Assembly (NCBI RefSeq): GCF_002250655.1
Contig: NZ_NOZR01000001.1
Coordinates: 186,001 to 250,000 of the forward strand
Direction: 5' to 3'
Source: Mycolicibacterium sphagni
GTDB taxonomy: Bacteria; Actinomycetota; Actinomycetes; Mycobacteriales; Mycobacteriaceae
Length of the DNA: 64,000 nt
Each line of letters starts with the position of its first letter. The stretch's first letter is position 1. The translations under genes were made by a program, and so were the position numbers. Below are positions 27,505 to 35,890 of this stretch, piece by piece. The notes below the pieces were generated by a model. The model saw only the letters and a program-made list of their open reading frames with translations, searched no databases and was not told the DNA's origin.

Positions 27505-28257
27505 ATGGGGCGCAGCGGCGAGAAGCCGATGATCTCGATCAGAGGCGTCGATAAGCACTTCGGCGACCTACACGTACTCAAAGACATCAATCTCGAGGTC
27601 GATCGCGGGCAGGTGGTGGTGGTGCTCGGGCCATCCGGCTCGGGCAAGTCGACGTTGTGCCGGACCATCAACCGCCTAGAGACGGTCGATTCCGGCACGA
27701 TCGAAATCGACGGTGAGGAATTGCCCGCAGAAGGGCGCAAACTGGCACAGCTGCGCTCAGACGTCGGCATGGTCTTCCAGTCCTTCAATCTCTTCGCACA
27801 CAAGACGATCCTGGAGAACGTCACGCTGGGACCGATCAAGGTACGTAAGACCGACAAGGGCAAAGCGCGCGAAAAGGCCATGGCGTTGCTGGAGCGGGTC
27901 GGGGTGGCCAACCAGGCGGACAAATATCCCGCGCAGCTCTCCGGTGGCCAGCAGCAGCGCGTCGCCATCGCACGCTCGCTGGCCATGGACCCCAAGGTGA
28001 TCCTGTTCGACGAGCCGACCAGCGCGCTGGATCCTGAAATGGTCAACGAGGTGCTGGCGGTGATGACTTCACTGGCCTCCGAAGGCATGACGATGGTGGT
28101 GGTCACCCACGAGATGGGCTTCGCCCGCCGAGCCGCGGATCGGGTGGTTTTCATGGCTGACGGCGCGATCGTGGAGGATGCTCCGCCCGCCGAGTTCTTC
28201 GATAATCCGCGATCCGAACGCGCCAAGGACTTCCTCGGCAAGATCCTCAACCACTAG
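27505..28257 (+). CDS. gluA: glutamate/glutamine-type ABC transporter ATP-binding protein (GluA-like)
   Basis: This 250-residue ATPase has Walker [11 protein letters not shown]-loop [12 protein letters not shown], signature [16 protein letters not shown], Walker [15 protein letters not shown] and the switch His in VVTHEMGF. The closest pattern is the polar amino-acid (GlnQ/GluA) subfamily. The ATG at 27505 is favoured; an ATG at 27529 ([11 protein letters not shown]) would also give a complete protein. It is the first gene of a three-gene operon with the fused binding protein-permease and the second permease. The operon is absent from this place in M. tuberculosis. Confidence 0.88.
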   Translation: MGRSGEKPMISIRGVDKHFGDLHVLKDINLEVDRGQVVVVLGPSGSGKSTLCRTINRLETVDSGTIEIDGEELPAEGRKLAQLRSDVGMVFQSFNLFAHKTILENVTLGPIKVRKTDKGKAREKAMALLERVGVANQADKYPAQLSGGQQQRVAIARSLAMDPKVILFDEPTSALDPEMVNEVLAVMTSLASEGMTMVVVTHEMGFARRAADRVVFMADGAIVEDAPPAEFFDNPRSERAKDFLGKILNH

Positions 28258-28274
28258 CAGCGAGAGGCCAAGAC

Positions 28275-29783
28275 ATGTTGTCACGGGCTGTGCGCGTGCT
28301 GGTGATCGCGATGCTGGCGCTGGCGCTTCCGTTCGCCATCAGCGCTTGTGGCGGCGGCGGTAAGAAGATCACCATCGGCACCAAGTTCGACCAACCCGGG
28401 CTCGCGGTCAAGAAGCCGGACGGGACGATGGCCGGCTTCGACGTCGACGTCGCCACCTACGTCGCCGGTCAGCTCGGCTACAAGCCGAACGAGATCGAAT
28501 GGAAGGAAGCTCCGTCCGGGCAGCGCGAAACGCTGATCCAGAACGGCCAGGTGGACTTCATCGCAGCCAGCTACTCGATCACCGACGCCCGCAAGCAAAA
28601 GGTCGACTTCGCCGGTCCATACCTGATCACCGGGCAGAGCCTGCTGGTGCGCGCCGACAACACCGACATCACCGGCGCGGAGTCGCTGCAGAACGGCAAA
28701 CGGCTGTGTTCGGTGTCGGGATCCACGCCCGCGCAACGAATCAAGGACAAATACCCGGGCGTGCAACTGCAGCAATACGATACGTATTCGGCATGCATTG
28801 AGGCGTTGCGCAACGGCGCGATCGACGCGGTCAGCACCGATGAGGTGATCCTGGCCGGCTTCGCTGCGCAGTTCCCCGGCACCTTCAAGATCATCGGCAA
28901 GCCCTTCTCGACGGAGCCCTACGGCATCGGCCTGCGCAAGGGTGACAGCGAACTGCGCACGAAGATCAACGACGCGATCGTGAAGATGGAGCAGGACGGC
29001 GACTGGAAGGCCGCCTTCGACAAAAACCTCGGCCCGGCCGGGATCACTGCCCCGCCCCCGCCTCCGCTGGATACCGGCGCGACGAAGGCACAGGCGGAGA
29101 ACGTACAGATCTTCAGCAAGTACCAGGGGCAGATTCTGCGGGCGTTCTGGACCACCATCCAGCTCACCGTCTTTGCCGCCATCGGGGCTTTGATCCTCGG
29201 GACGATCCTTGCGGCGATGCGCCTCTCTCCTGTCCCAATTCTTCGATCGCTTGGCGCCGCCTATGTCAACGTGGTGCGCAATACCCCGCTGACGTTGATC
29301 ATCCTGTTCTGCTCATTCGGGTTGGCTCAGACATTGGGGATCACTCTGGCCGATCCGAAGTCGCCGACGTCTATCGCGGACAGTAACTTTCGGCTGGCCG
29401 CACTCGGCTTGACGGTCTACACGGCGTCGTTCGTCTGCGAGACAGTTCGCTCGGGGGTCAATACCGTGCCCCTGGGGCAGGCCGAGGCTGCTCGATCGCT
29501 GGGGCTGACATTCGGACAGAATCTGCGAATTATTTTGTTGCCGCAGGCCTTTCGCGCAGTGATCATCCCCCTTGGCTCGGTGTTGATCGCATTGGTCAAG
29601 AACACCACGATCGCCTCGGCGATCGGGGTCGCCGAGGCGGCTCTGCTGATGAAGGAAATGATCGAGAATACGGCCGCGTTGCTGGTGGTCGGCACCATCT
29701 TCGCGGTCGGCTTCGTGATACTCACTCTGCCACTGGGCTTGTTGTTCGGGTGGCTCGGCAAGCGGCTGGCGGTGGCGCGGTAA
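28275..29783 (+). CDS. fused glutamate-binding lipoprotein and ABC permease (GluB-GluC fusion)
   Basis: This single 502-residue frame joins two proteins usually encoded separately. Residues 1-25 form a lipoprotein signal (lipobox ISAC). Residues 26 to about 262 form a type 3 periplasmic amino-acid binding domain (ITIGTKFDQPGL, GFDVDVATYVAGQLGY, YGIGLRKGDSELR). A Pro-rich linker (APPPPPLDTGATKA) follows, and residues 277-502 form a HisM-type permease with its EAA loop (AEAARSLGLTFGQNLRIILLPQAF). The permease part begins where free-standing GluC proteins begin (YQGQILRAFWTTIQLT). No in-frame start codon sits exactly at the junction. The next permease overlaps by one base. Confidence 0.85.
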   Translation: MLSRAVRVLVIAMLALALPFAISACGGGGKKITIGTKFDQPGLAVKKPDGTMAGFDVDVATYVAGQLGYKPNEIEWKEAPSGQRETLIQNGQVDFIAASYSITDARKQKVDFAGPYLITGQSLLVRADNTDITGAESLQNGKRLCSVSGSTPAQRIKDKYPGVQLQQYDTYSACIEALRNGAIDAVSTDEVILAGFAAQFPGTFKIIGKPFSTEPYGIGLRKGDSELRTKINDAIVKMEQDGDWKAAFDKNLGPAGITAPPPPPLDTGATKAQAENVQIFSKYQGQILRAFWTTIQLTVFAAIGALILGTILAAMRLSPVPILRSLGAAYVNVVRNTPLTLIILFCSFGLAQTLGITLADPKSPTSIADSNFRLAALGLTVYTASFVCETVRSGVNTVPLGQAEAARSLGLTFGQNLRIILLPQAFRAVIIPLGSVLIALVKNTTIASAIGVAEAALLMKEMIENTAALLVVGTIFAVGFVILTLPLGLLFGWLGKRLAVAR

Positions 29784-30646
29784 TGAGTACGTCCTCTGTT
29801 CTATACGACGTGCCTGGACCCCGCGCCCGGGTCCGCGACCGGTTCACCGCGGTGGTGACGGTCGTCATTCTGGTGTTGGTCGCCTGGGCCGTGGTGGCCA
29901 AGCTCGCGGGCAAGGGACAGCTGACCGCCGCGAAGTGGCATCCGTTCTTGACTGCCGATCTCTGGAAAACCTATGTACTGCCGGGTATTGAAGGCACGCT
30001 GACCGCGGCAGCTTTGTCGATCGTGCTGGCGGTGGTCCTCGGCTTCGCCCTCGGGGTGGGACGGATGTCGCCGACCGGCCTCGTACGCCGGCCGTGCGCG
30101 GTGTTCGTGGAGTTCTTCCGTGCCGTGCCCGTGCTGATCATGATGATCTTCGCGTATTTCCTGTTCGCGTTGTATGACGTCTTTCCGTCCAAGCAATTGG
30201 CCCTGGCGGGTGTGGTGACGGGGCTGACGCTCTACAACGGCGCGGTGATCGCCGAGATCGTTCGTGCCGGGGTTGGTTCGCTGCCTCGTGGGCAGACTGA
30301 GGCCGCATCGGCGCTGGGCTTGCGGTGGGGACAGACCATGCGCTCGGTCCTGCTCCCCCAAGCGATCACGTCGATGTTGCCGGTGTTGGTGTCGCAGCTG
30401 GTTGTGGTGCTCAAGGACACTGCGATCGGTTACCAGATCACCTTCCTGGAGATGGTCCGCCAGGGCACCGTGGTCGGCTCGACCTACGGCAACTATGTCC
30501 CGGCGTTGATCGTTATCGCGGGGTTGATGATCAGCGCCAACTTCGCGTTGTCCTGGGCAGCCACCAGACTCGAGAAGCGGCTGCGCCGTTCGAAACGCGT
30601 CACTACGCCCATGCAGACGAAGATCGCGCTGGAACCTGGCGACTAG
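29783..30646 (+). CDS. gluD: glutamate-type ABC transporter permease (GluD-like)
   Basis: This 287-residue membrane protein has an N-terminal membrane segment (residues 20-40) followed by a HisM-type permease domain with the EAA motif QTEAASALGLRWGQTMRSVLLPQAI. It would pair with the permease half of the upstream fusion. The ATG at 29783 shares its first base with the stop of the upstream gene (TAATG), so translation is probably coupled. The basic C-terminal tail is cytoplasmic. Substrate assignment (glutamate) rests on family resemblance only. Confidence 0.87.
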   Translation: MSTSSVLYDVPGPRARVRDRFTAVVTVVILVLVAWAVVAKLAGKGQLTAAKWHPFLTADLWKTYVLPGIEGTLTAAALSIVLAVVLGFALGVGRMSPTGLVRRPCAVFVEFFRAVPVLIMMIFAYFLFALYDVFPSKQLALAGVVTGLTLYNGAVIAEIVRAGVGSLPRGQTEAASALGLRWGQTMRSVLLPQAITSMLPVLVSQLVVVLKDTAIGYQITFLEMVRQGTVVGSTYGNYVPALIVIAGLMISANFALSWAATRLEKRLRRSKRVTTPMQTKIALEPGD

Positions 30647-30660
30647 TCCATCGGTGTCGG

Positions 30661-31518
30661 CTACGTCGTGCGCTTGTCCCTCGCCGCCGGCACCACGGTC
30701 TTCGACGCGGAGGGTGTAGATGCAGCCTTCACAGCTTGCGGCCCGTGGCTTTGAGCCGCGGCCGCGAGGGCCAGTCTGGTGAAGAGGTTGATACCGGGAG
30801 ACGCCTGGGTGACCGTCGCGCCCGTCTGATTGAAAGCTCCGGCGACCGCGAGCGGACCCCCGCCCGCTTGCACGGTGTTGCCGCTGCCGAGCACGTTGAA
30901 CGCGAAGCTGGCGTAGGCGTTCTGGCTCGTACCGACGCTCGCCCGGACCGCGTTGCCGGTCCCACCAATATTGATGGCCGCATTGGCAAGCCCCAGCGCC
31001 CGCACGTCCTGCCCGGTGCCGTTGCCGAAAAGGTTCACGGCCAGGTTGCCGACGCCGTCCGCGACGGTGAGGTTGTTGGTGGAGGACAAGCCCAGATTGA
31101 GGGCAACGTTGGCAACAGGCAGATAGGGATGGAGAGTTTCCGCGGCCAGTGCCGTTAAGTTCGTTCCTGCTGCGACCGCGAGCGATAAGGCGCCCCCTGC
31201 TTCGGCAAGCGCGTTAACACCAACGGCCGCTGCAAGATTGAAATAGTTTCGCCCCCCGCTAGGGATGGAGCTGATCGAATCAGTGCCGACCGCGAACGAG
31301 GTGCCGAACAGCCCACCCGCAAACGCTTGCGCACCGGTGCCAATCGCGATGGCGATACTCGTCTGACTGCTCGAGCATCCCCCGCCGTTGTTGATACCGA
31401 AGAATGATGCGCAGGTTGCCTGGGCGGTCGGCGCCACAATCACGGCCCCGGCAGCCAACGCACCGGACACCAACGCGCCGAGAGAAACCCCACCCTTGTT
31501 CCGAGTCTGACCGATCAT
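30661..31518 (-). CDS. secreted Gly/Ala/Asn-rich mycobacterial protein of unknown function
   Basis: This 285-residue protein starts at the ATG at 31518 behind a strong GGGAGG site. It has a signal peptide ending APTAQA (about residue 34), a short Cys-bounded loop (TCASFFGINNGGGCSSS), then an asparagine-, glycine- and alanine-rich region with degenerate repeats such as NLAAAVGVNALAEAGGALSLAV and VALNLGLSSTNNLTVADG. The C-terminus turns basic (KTVVPAARDKRTT). The repeat style resembles secreted mycobacterial surface proteins rather than PE/PPE proteins, since no PE motif is present. No enzymatic motif is visible. Confidence 0.65.
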   Translation of the reverse strand: MIGQTRNKGGVSLGALVSGALAAGAVIVAPTAQATCASFFGINNGGGCSSSQTSIAIAIGTGAQAFAGGLFGTSFAVGTDSISSIPSGGRNYFNLAAAVGVNALAEAGGALSLAVAAGTNLTALAAETLHPYLPVANVALNLGLSSTNNLTVADGVGNLAVNLFGNGTGQDVRALGLANAAINIGGTGNAVRASVGTSQNAYASFAFNVLGSGNTVQAGGGPLAVAGAFNQTGATVTQASPGINLFTRLALAAAAQSHGPQAVKAASTPSASKTVVPAARDKRTT

Positions 31519-31692
31519 GGTTTGCCTCCCGAGCAGGTATTTTGAAGCGAAAGCTACTCCGGCAGCCTGCAGCCACATTGCTTTTCAGGGATTACTCAGG
31601 TTCCGTCCAGCACACCCGCAGCTTGACTTACGATCCTTGGCGTGCAACATGATTCGCCGATCGCACTGAGGCGATCCGTGCGCTGTGGACGC

Positions 31693-32520
31693 CTACAAGC
31701 GCAACTGCGCACACTGCGCCAGCAGCTCGGCCGACGGCGGCTGGTAGAAACTCAGCACCGCGTGTTCGCAACCCAACTCGGCGAAGCGCGGCAGCTGATC
31801 CAGTTGCGCGACCACCTGGTCGGGGTCGCGCGGGTGCAGGAAGAGCTGCACTGATCGGCGAATCTGGGCTGGGTCGCGGCCGACCTCAGCGCACGCTTCG
31901 GTCAGCCGCACATTCGCCTCGCCCCACTGTGTGGGGCCTTCGTAGCTGGGCATGTTCCACTCGTCGGCGTGACGGGCGATGACCCGCAGCATCTTGGGCT
32001 GGGATCCCCCGACGACGATCGGCGGATGCGGGCGCTGGACCGGCTTGGGCTCGCAGATCGCCTCGCGCAGCGTGTAAAACCGGCCCTCGAAGCTGACCGT
32101 ATCCTCGGTCCACAGTCTGCGGATGATGGTGAGCGCTTCGTCGAGCATCGCCACTCGCGTTCCGGCGCTAGGGAATTCGAGGCCGTAGCCGCGGTGCTCG
32201 GCCTCGTGCCAGCCCGCGCCGATTCCGAAGTCCAGCCGCCCACCGCTGATGTGGTCGACGGTGACGGCCATCTTGGCCAGAATCGCTGGATTGCGGTAGG
32301 TCACCCCGGTGACCATGCACCCGATCCGGGCTTGGCGGATCACCACGCCCATCGCGGCCAGCGTCGTCCAGCCCTCGTAGGTGGGCTTTCGGTCCTCGAC
32401 TAGTCCGTAGAAGTGGTCGTAGTTCCAGATCGCTTCGAAGCCGAGCTCGTCGGCGGTGCGCCAGAACTGCTCGAGCTCGGGATAGTCGAAGGTGGGCGCG
32501 AGTTTGGCCGAAATCCGCAT
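31693..32520 (-). CDS. LLM-class, probably F420-dependent, oxidoreductase
   Basis: This 275-residue protein has the luciferase-like TIM-barrel pattern: ELEQFWRTADELGFEAIWNYDHF near the start, RIGCMVTGVTYRNPAILAKMAVTVDHISGGRLDFGIGAGWHEAEHRGYG in the centre, and PPIVVGGSQPKMLRVIARHADEWN. The GIGAGWHEAEHR segment is typical of mycobacterial F420-dependent members. The substrate is unknown. It is divergent from the P450 gene 76 bases away; the pair may form one metabolic unit, which is inference. Confidence 0.82.
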   Translation of the reverse strand: MRISAKLAPTFDYPELEQFWRTADELGFEAIWNYDHFYGLVEDRKPTYEGWTTLAAMGVVIRQARIGCMVTGVTYRNPAILAKMAVTVDHISGGRLDFGIGAGWHEAEHRGYGLEFPSAGTRVAMLDEALTIIRRLWTEDTVSFEGRFYTLREAICEPKPVQRPHPPIVVGGSQPKMLRVIARHADEWNMPSYEGPTQWGEANVRLTEACAEVGRDPAQIRRSVQLFLHPRDPDQVVAQLDQLPRFAELGCEHAVLSFYQPPSAELLAQCAQLRL

Positions 32521-32596
32521 GGGTGCAGCCTAGAAGAACTTTGGCCGTCTGATCGAAAGGTATCGTCAGCCTCGTGTCCGTTCGCGATGACTTATA

Positions 32597-33883
32597 GTGC
32601 CGAACCCACTCGACGTCCTACCCGTCGCCGACGGCGTCGGGCTGCCGTGGGATGTCGCGGTTGACGATGCTGTGGCTGCGATCGCTACGGCACGCGAACG
32701 CTGCGGCGACACGTTCGTGGTGGAGAGTGGGGGCGGGCAGTACCTCTTCACCTTCTCGCCAACCGGCGTCGAATCGTTCTACGCGCTCGCTGAAGAAGCC
32801 GCGAGCAAGGGTGTCGCGGATTTCCTCATGCTGCGGCGCAAGCTGCCCGACGAGGTGTTTGCAGGCAGACGACTACTGCCAGGTTCGCTGTTTCGCCGCG
32901 ACGACGTCACGTCATACCTCGCGAACCTCGATAGTGCTCTCGACGCAACGGAGGTCGAGCTCGGCGAGAGCGGCTCCGTCGACGTGTTCGCGCTGACCCG
33001 ACGGCTCGGCCATCGCATGGGGTTGGCGTCGTGGGCCGGGCCCGGCTGCGCCGAAGGGGAAGCGTTCGAGCGACTGGTGTGCGCGTTCGACGTGCTCGAC
33101 GGTTCGGACGCCTTCGTTCACCCCGACGCGATGGCGGCCGTGGCCGCCTCGGGTATGCGGGCCGAACGAGCCGCCTTGGAAGAGGTTTCCGAGGTGATTG
33201 AAGCGTCACTGCGGCAGCATGATTCGAGGCCCGAGGTCGGCGTGGGGCTGTTCAGCCGAATCGTCGATGCCTGGGCTTTGGAATCGGTGGACGTCCGCAA
33301 TCGCGGTATTGCGATGGACGTCGCGCTCATCCACATCGCCTCGATGTCGAACCTGATGGCAGCGCTCGGCTGGGCACTGGTCGACCTGGTCGTTCATCCC
33401 GATCAACTCCGCCTAGTCGCGGGCGGCGATCGCGACCTCGCTTCCAGCTGTGCTCTCGAAAGCACCCGGCTGGCGCAGCGTTCGATCATGGCCCGCGCCG
33501 TACTCGAACCGGTCGAATTCGACACCGGCGCAGGTGTGGTCGACGTGCCGAAGGGCTGGACCATCGCGACGCTCCTGCCGCTGCTGAACACATCTGCGGC
33601 TGCCGGCTTGGAGGAATGGGATCCCAGTCGGTGGCAGCGGTTCCGGCTCGTCGATGCAAATGTGTTGCCATCACCGATGCTGGTGACCGCCTTCGGGCAC
33701 GGCAGGCATTCCTGTCCGGCACAGCCCTTTTCGGTGGCCGCGATGACGATGGCGATGACCCGCCTCTTGGGCCGCTACGACATGAGACCCGAGTGGAAAG
33801 GATACCCACGTCCGGTGCCCGCTCAGATCGGCGGCGTGGCTCGCGCGGCCAATCCCTGCACGGTCGGCTACACAACGCGCTGA
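32597..33883 (+). CDS. cytochrome P450
   Basis: This 428-residue soluble P450 has the heme-binding loop FGHGRHSCPAQPF with Cys373 as thiolate ligand, the K-helix ExxR motif (ESTR, Glu288/Arg291), a DPSRWQRFR meander and an I-helix-like stretch (ALIHIASMSNLMAALGW) that lacks the usual acidic residue-Thr pair. Absence of that oxygen-activating Thr is unusual and may indicate a non-standard reaction. The start is GTG at 32597. It needs a ferredoxin and reductase, not found next to it. A coding-like fragment follows directly. Confidence 0.82.
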   Translation: MPNPLDVLPVADGVGLPWDVAVDDAVAAIATARERCGDTFVVESGGGQYLFTFSPTGVESFYALAEEAASKGVADFLMLRRKLPDEVFAGRRLLPGSLFRRDDVTSYLANLDSALDATEVELGESGSVDVFALTRRLGHRMGLASWAGPGCAEGEAFERLVCAFDVLDGSDAFVHPDAMAAVAASGMRAERAALEEVSEVIEASLRQHDSRPEVGVGLFSRIVDAWALESVDVRNRGIAMDVALIHIASMSNLMAALGWALVDLVVHPDQLRLVAGGDRDLASSCALESTRLAQRSIMARAVLEPVEFDTGAGVVDVPKGWTIATLLPLLNTSAAAGLEEWDPSRWQRFRLVDANVLPSPMLVTAFGHGRHSCPAQPFSVAAMTMAMTRLLGRYDMRPEWKGYPRPVPAQIGGVARAANPCTVGYTTR

Positions 33884-33884
33884 C

Positions 33885-34004
33885 CGGAACACCGGACTGG
33901 AGGTCTCCACCGCCGGCGACCCGATCATGCTGAACTACCAGACGGTCATGATGACCTACGCCAACGCACCTCGCGCCATGTTGCGCGACGCCGAAGGCGG
34001 CTAG
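33885..34004 (+). pseudogene. possible 3' remnant of a gene between the P450 and recX
   Basis: Between the P450 stop and recX a different frame reads RNTGLEVSTAGDPIML, then NYQTVMMTYANAPRAML, ending with TAG at 34002-34004. Codon use is strongly GC-ending like real genes here, yet there is no plausible complete gene: the frame merges upstream into the P450 shadow. It could be the C-terminal scrap of a deleted gene or a very short gene from the ATG at 33927. I do not recognise the family. Confidence 0.3.
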
Positions 34005-34519
34005 ACCTTGCGGCGCTCACGTTCGGCGGCCAACCCATCGCTGACCACAGCCACCGCCATGCTCTGGTTGTAGCCCCGCCGGGCCAGCATGCCGACTAGC
34101 CTGCGCATCACCTTGGTGTCATCGGCGTCGGTCAGCGCCTCGCGGCGCAGCTTCTGCTCCACCAGCTGCTCGGCCCGTAGCCGTTCGGCGCCGGCATCAA
34201 TACCGTCGAGCGCCGCGGCGATCAGCTCGTCGTCGACGCCCTTGGTCCGCAGCTCGGCTGCCAAGGCGCGCTTGCCTTTTCCGGCCCGCGCCCGTCGGGA
34301 TCGGACCCACTGCTCGGCGAAGTCCGCATCATCGACCAGGCCGACAGCGGCCAGCCGGTTCAGTACCGTCGCAGCGACGTCGTCGGGATATCCCCGCTTG
34401 GCCAGCTGACCGGCCAGCTCCGATCGAGTTCGTGACCGCGCGGTGAGCAGGCGCAGGCACAACGCGTGCGCCTGCTCTTCGCGCGTCTCAGAAGTCGACT
34501 GGGGCTGGCAGGACGTCAT
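34001..34519 (-). CDS. recX: RecA-regulatory protein RecX
   Basis: This protein of about 172 residues contains the RecX three-helix repeats: [52 protein letters not shown], then [16 protein letters not shown] and [18 protein letters not shown]. It inhibits RecA filament activity. The start is uncertain: the ATG at 34519 overlaps the recA 3' end by 32 bases, similar to M. tuberculosis, and another ATG lies at 34531. A perfect 11-bp hairpin falls within its first codons just past the recA stop and may limit its expression. Confidence 0.9.
   Translation of the reverse strand: MTSCQPQSTSETREEQAHALCLRLLTARSRTRSELAGQLAKRGYPDDVAATVLNRLAAVGLVDDADFAEQWVRSRRARAGKGKRALAAELRTKGVDDELIAAALDGIDAGAERLRAEQLVEQKLRREALTDADDTKVMRRLVGMLARRGYNQSMAVAVVSDGLAAERERRKV
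34445..34477 (-). terminator. hairpin just downstream of recA, inside the 5' part of recX
   Basis: GAGCAGGCGCA (34445-34455) and TGCGCCTGCTC (34467-34477) are perfect 11-bp inverted arms with an 11-base loop, beginning 10 bases past the recA stop. It could attenuate recA-to-recX read-through, similar in idea to the recA-recX hairpin of enteric bacteria. No U tract is present. Confidence 0.5.
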
Positions 34520-35540
34520 CGATGAGTTCATCGGTCATCACCGCACCGATACCGAGCTTCTCCTTGATCTTCTTCTCGACCTCGTTGCCGACGTCGGGGT
34601 TCTCGATCAGGAAGTTGCGGGCGTTCTCCTTGCCCTGCCCGAGCTGCTCACCCTCGTAGGTGAACCACGATCCGGACTTGCGGATAAAGCCCTGTTCAAC
34701 GCCCATGTCGATGAGCGAACCCTCACGGCTGATGCCCTTGCCGTAGAGGATGTCGAACTCGGCCTGCTTGAACGGCGGCGACACTTTGTTCTTGACGACC
34801 TTGACGCGGGTGCGGTTACCCACCGCGTCGGTACCGTCCTTGAGTGTCTCGATCCGCCGCACATCCAGGCGCACCGAGGAGTAGAACTTCAAAGCCTTTC
34901 CACCCGTCGTGGTTTCGGGTGAGCCGAACATCACGCCGATCTTCTCGCGCAGCTGGTTGATGAAGATCGCCGTGGTACCCGAGTTGCTCAATGCGCCGGT
35001 GATCTTGCGCAGCGCCTGGCTCATCAACCGGGCCTGCAGGCCGACGTGGCTGTCGCCCATCTCGCCTTCGATTTCGGCGCGTGGCACCAGCGCGGCCACC
35101 GAGTCGATGACGATGATGTCGATGGCTCCCGAGCGGATCAGCATGTCGGCGATCTCCAGTGCCTGCTCACCGGTATCAGGCTGGGACACCAGCAGTGCGT
35201 CGGTATCCACGCCGAGCTTCTTTGCGTAATCCGGGTCCAGTGCGTGCTCGGCGTCGATGAAGGCCGCGATGCCGCCGGCGGCCTGAGCATTGGCCACCGC
35301 GTGCAGTGCGACGGTGGTCTTGCCCGAGGACTCCGGACCGTAGATCTCGATGATGCGGCCGCGGGGCAGACCGCCGATGCCCAACGCCACGTCCAGGGCG
35401 ATGGATCCGGTCGGGATCACCGAGATGGGCTGGCGCACCTCGTCGCCGAGGCGCATCACCGAGCCCTTGCCGTGGTTCTTCTCGATTTGCGCGAGCGCCA
35501 GCTCGAGGGCCTTCTCGCGATCAGGTGCCTGCGGAGCCAT
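34488..35540 (-). CDS. recA: recombinase RecA (no intein)
   Basis: This 350-residue protein is a complete, uninterrupted RecA. Walker A is GPESSGKT (residues 68-75), Walker B is [12 protein letters not shown], and loop L2 contains [28 protein letters not shown]. It carries out homologous recombination and triggers LexA cleavage. The RecA inteins of M. tuberculosis and M. leprae are absent. Upstream lie a RecA-NDp-type promoter and an SOS box, giving dual damage control. It is followed by overlapping recX. Confidence 0.98.
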   Translation of the reverse strand: MAPQAPDREKALELALAQIEKNHGKGSVMRLGDEVRQPISVIPTGSIALDVALGIGGLPRGRIIEIYGPESSGKTTVALHAVANAQAAGGIAAFIDAEHALDPDYAKKLGVDTDALLVSQPDTGEQALEIADMLIRSGAIDIIVIDSVAALVPRAEIEGEMGDSHVGLQARLMSQALRKITGALSNSGTTAIFINQLREKIGVMFGSPETTTGGKALKFYSSVRLDVRRIETLKDGTDAVGNRTRVKVVKNKVSPPFKQAEFDILYGKGISREGSLIDMGVEQGFIRKSGSWFTYEGEQLGQGKENARNFLIENPDVGNEVEKKIKEKLGIGAVMTDELIDDVLPAPVDF

Positions 35541-35594
35541 GGTGATACCTCTTCCGGTAGTCGTTGTTGACCGGTTCTCGGTCGGTTAGCCGTG

Positions 35595-35617
35595 ACGCTA
35601 GGACAGGGCACCGACAA
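35595..35617 (-). promoter_or_regulatory. RecA-NDp promoter of recA
   Basis: On the minus strand TTGTCGGTG (35609-35617) is followed after exactly 8 bases by TAGCGT (35595-35600), matching the motif TTGTCRGTG-N8-TAnnnT of the LexA-independent, PafBC-dependent damage promoter first described for recA. It ends 54 bases before the recA start. Confidence 0.88.
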
Positions 35618-35641
35618 GACGGGCGAACGTCGACCACCATA

Positions 35642-35657
35642 GCGAACAGGTGTTCGA
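35642..35657 (-). promoter_or_regulatory. SOS (LexA) box upstream of recA
   Basis: The plus strand reads GCGAACAGGTGTTCGA, matching the mycobacterial SOS consensus at 15 of 16 positions. It lies about 100 bases upstream of the recA start, beyond the RecA-NDp promoter, as expected for the LexA-controlled distal promoter. Confidence 0.88.
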
Positions 35658-35686
35658 AAGCAAGCAAGGCGCGCCGTGCGTGTCGG

Positions 35687-35881
35687 CTACCACTGATCGC
35701 GCGGCACGTCGAAGTCCGCGCACAGCGCCCGCCACACGTCGCGGGGCTCCGCACCGGCCTCGATGGCCTGCGCGGCGGTACGTCCGCCCAGCTCCGTCAG
35801 CACGTGATCCACCAACAGCGACCGACCGCGAACACGACCGAACTGCCCATCGACCAGTTCGTGGAATTCCGTCAGCCGCAC
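35687..35881 (-). CDS. DUF3046 family protein
   Basis: This 64-residue protein reads MRLTEFHELVDGQFG, SLLVDHVLTELGG, EPRDVWRALCADFDVP, which is the conserved pattern of the actinobacterial DUF3046 family found next to recA. It is small, soluble and of unknown function. It lies between the glycosyltransferase gene and recA on the same strand. The recA SOS box begins 30 bases after its stop. Confidence 0.88.
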   Translation of the reverse strand: MRLTEFHELVDGQFGRVRGRSLLVDHVLTELGGRTAAQAIEAGAEPRDVWRALCADFDVPRDQW

Positions 35882-35890
35882 GTCACCAAC

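Noticed and set aside
34488..35540. RecA intein
   Set aside because: Checked because mycobacterial RecA often has one; the reading frame is 350 codons with all motifs contiguous, so none is present.
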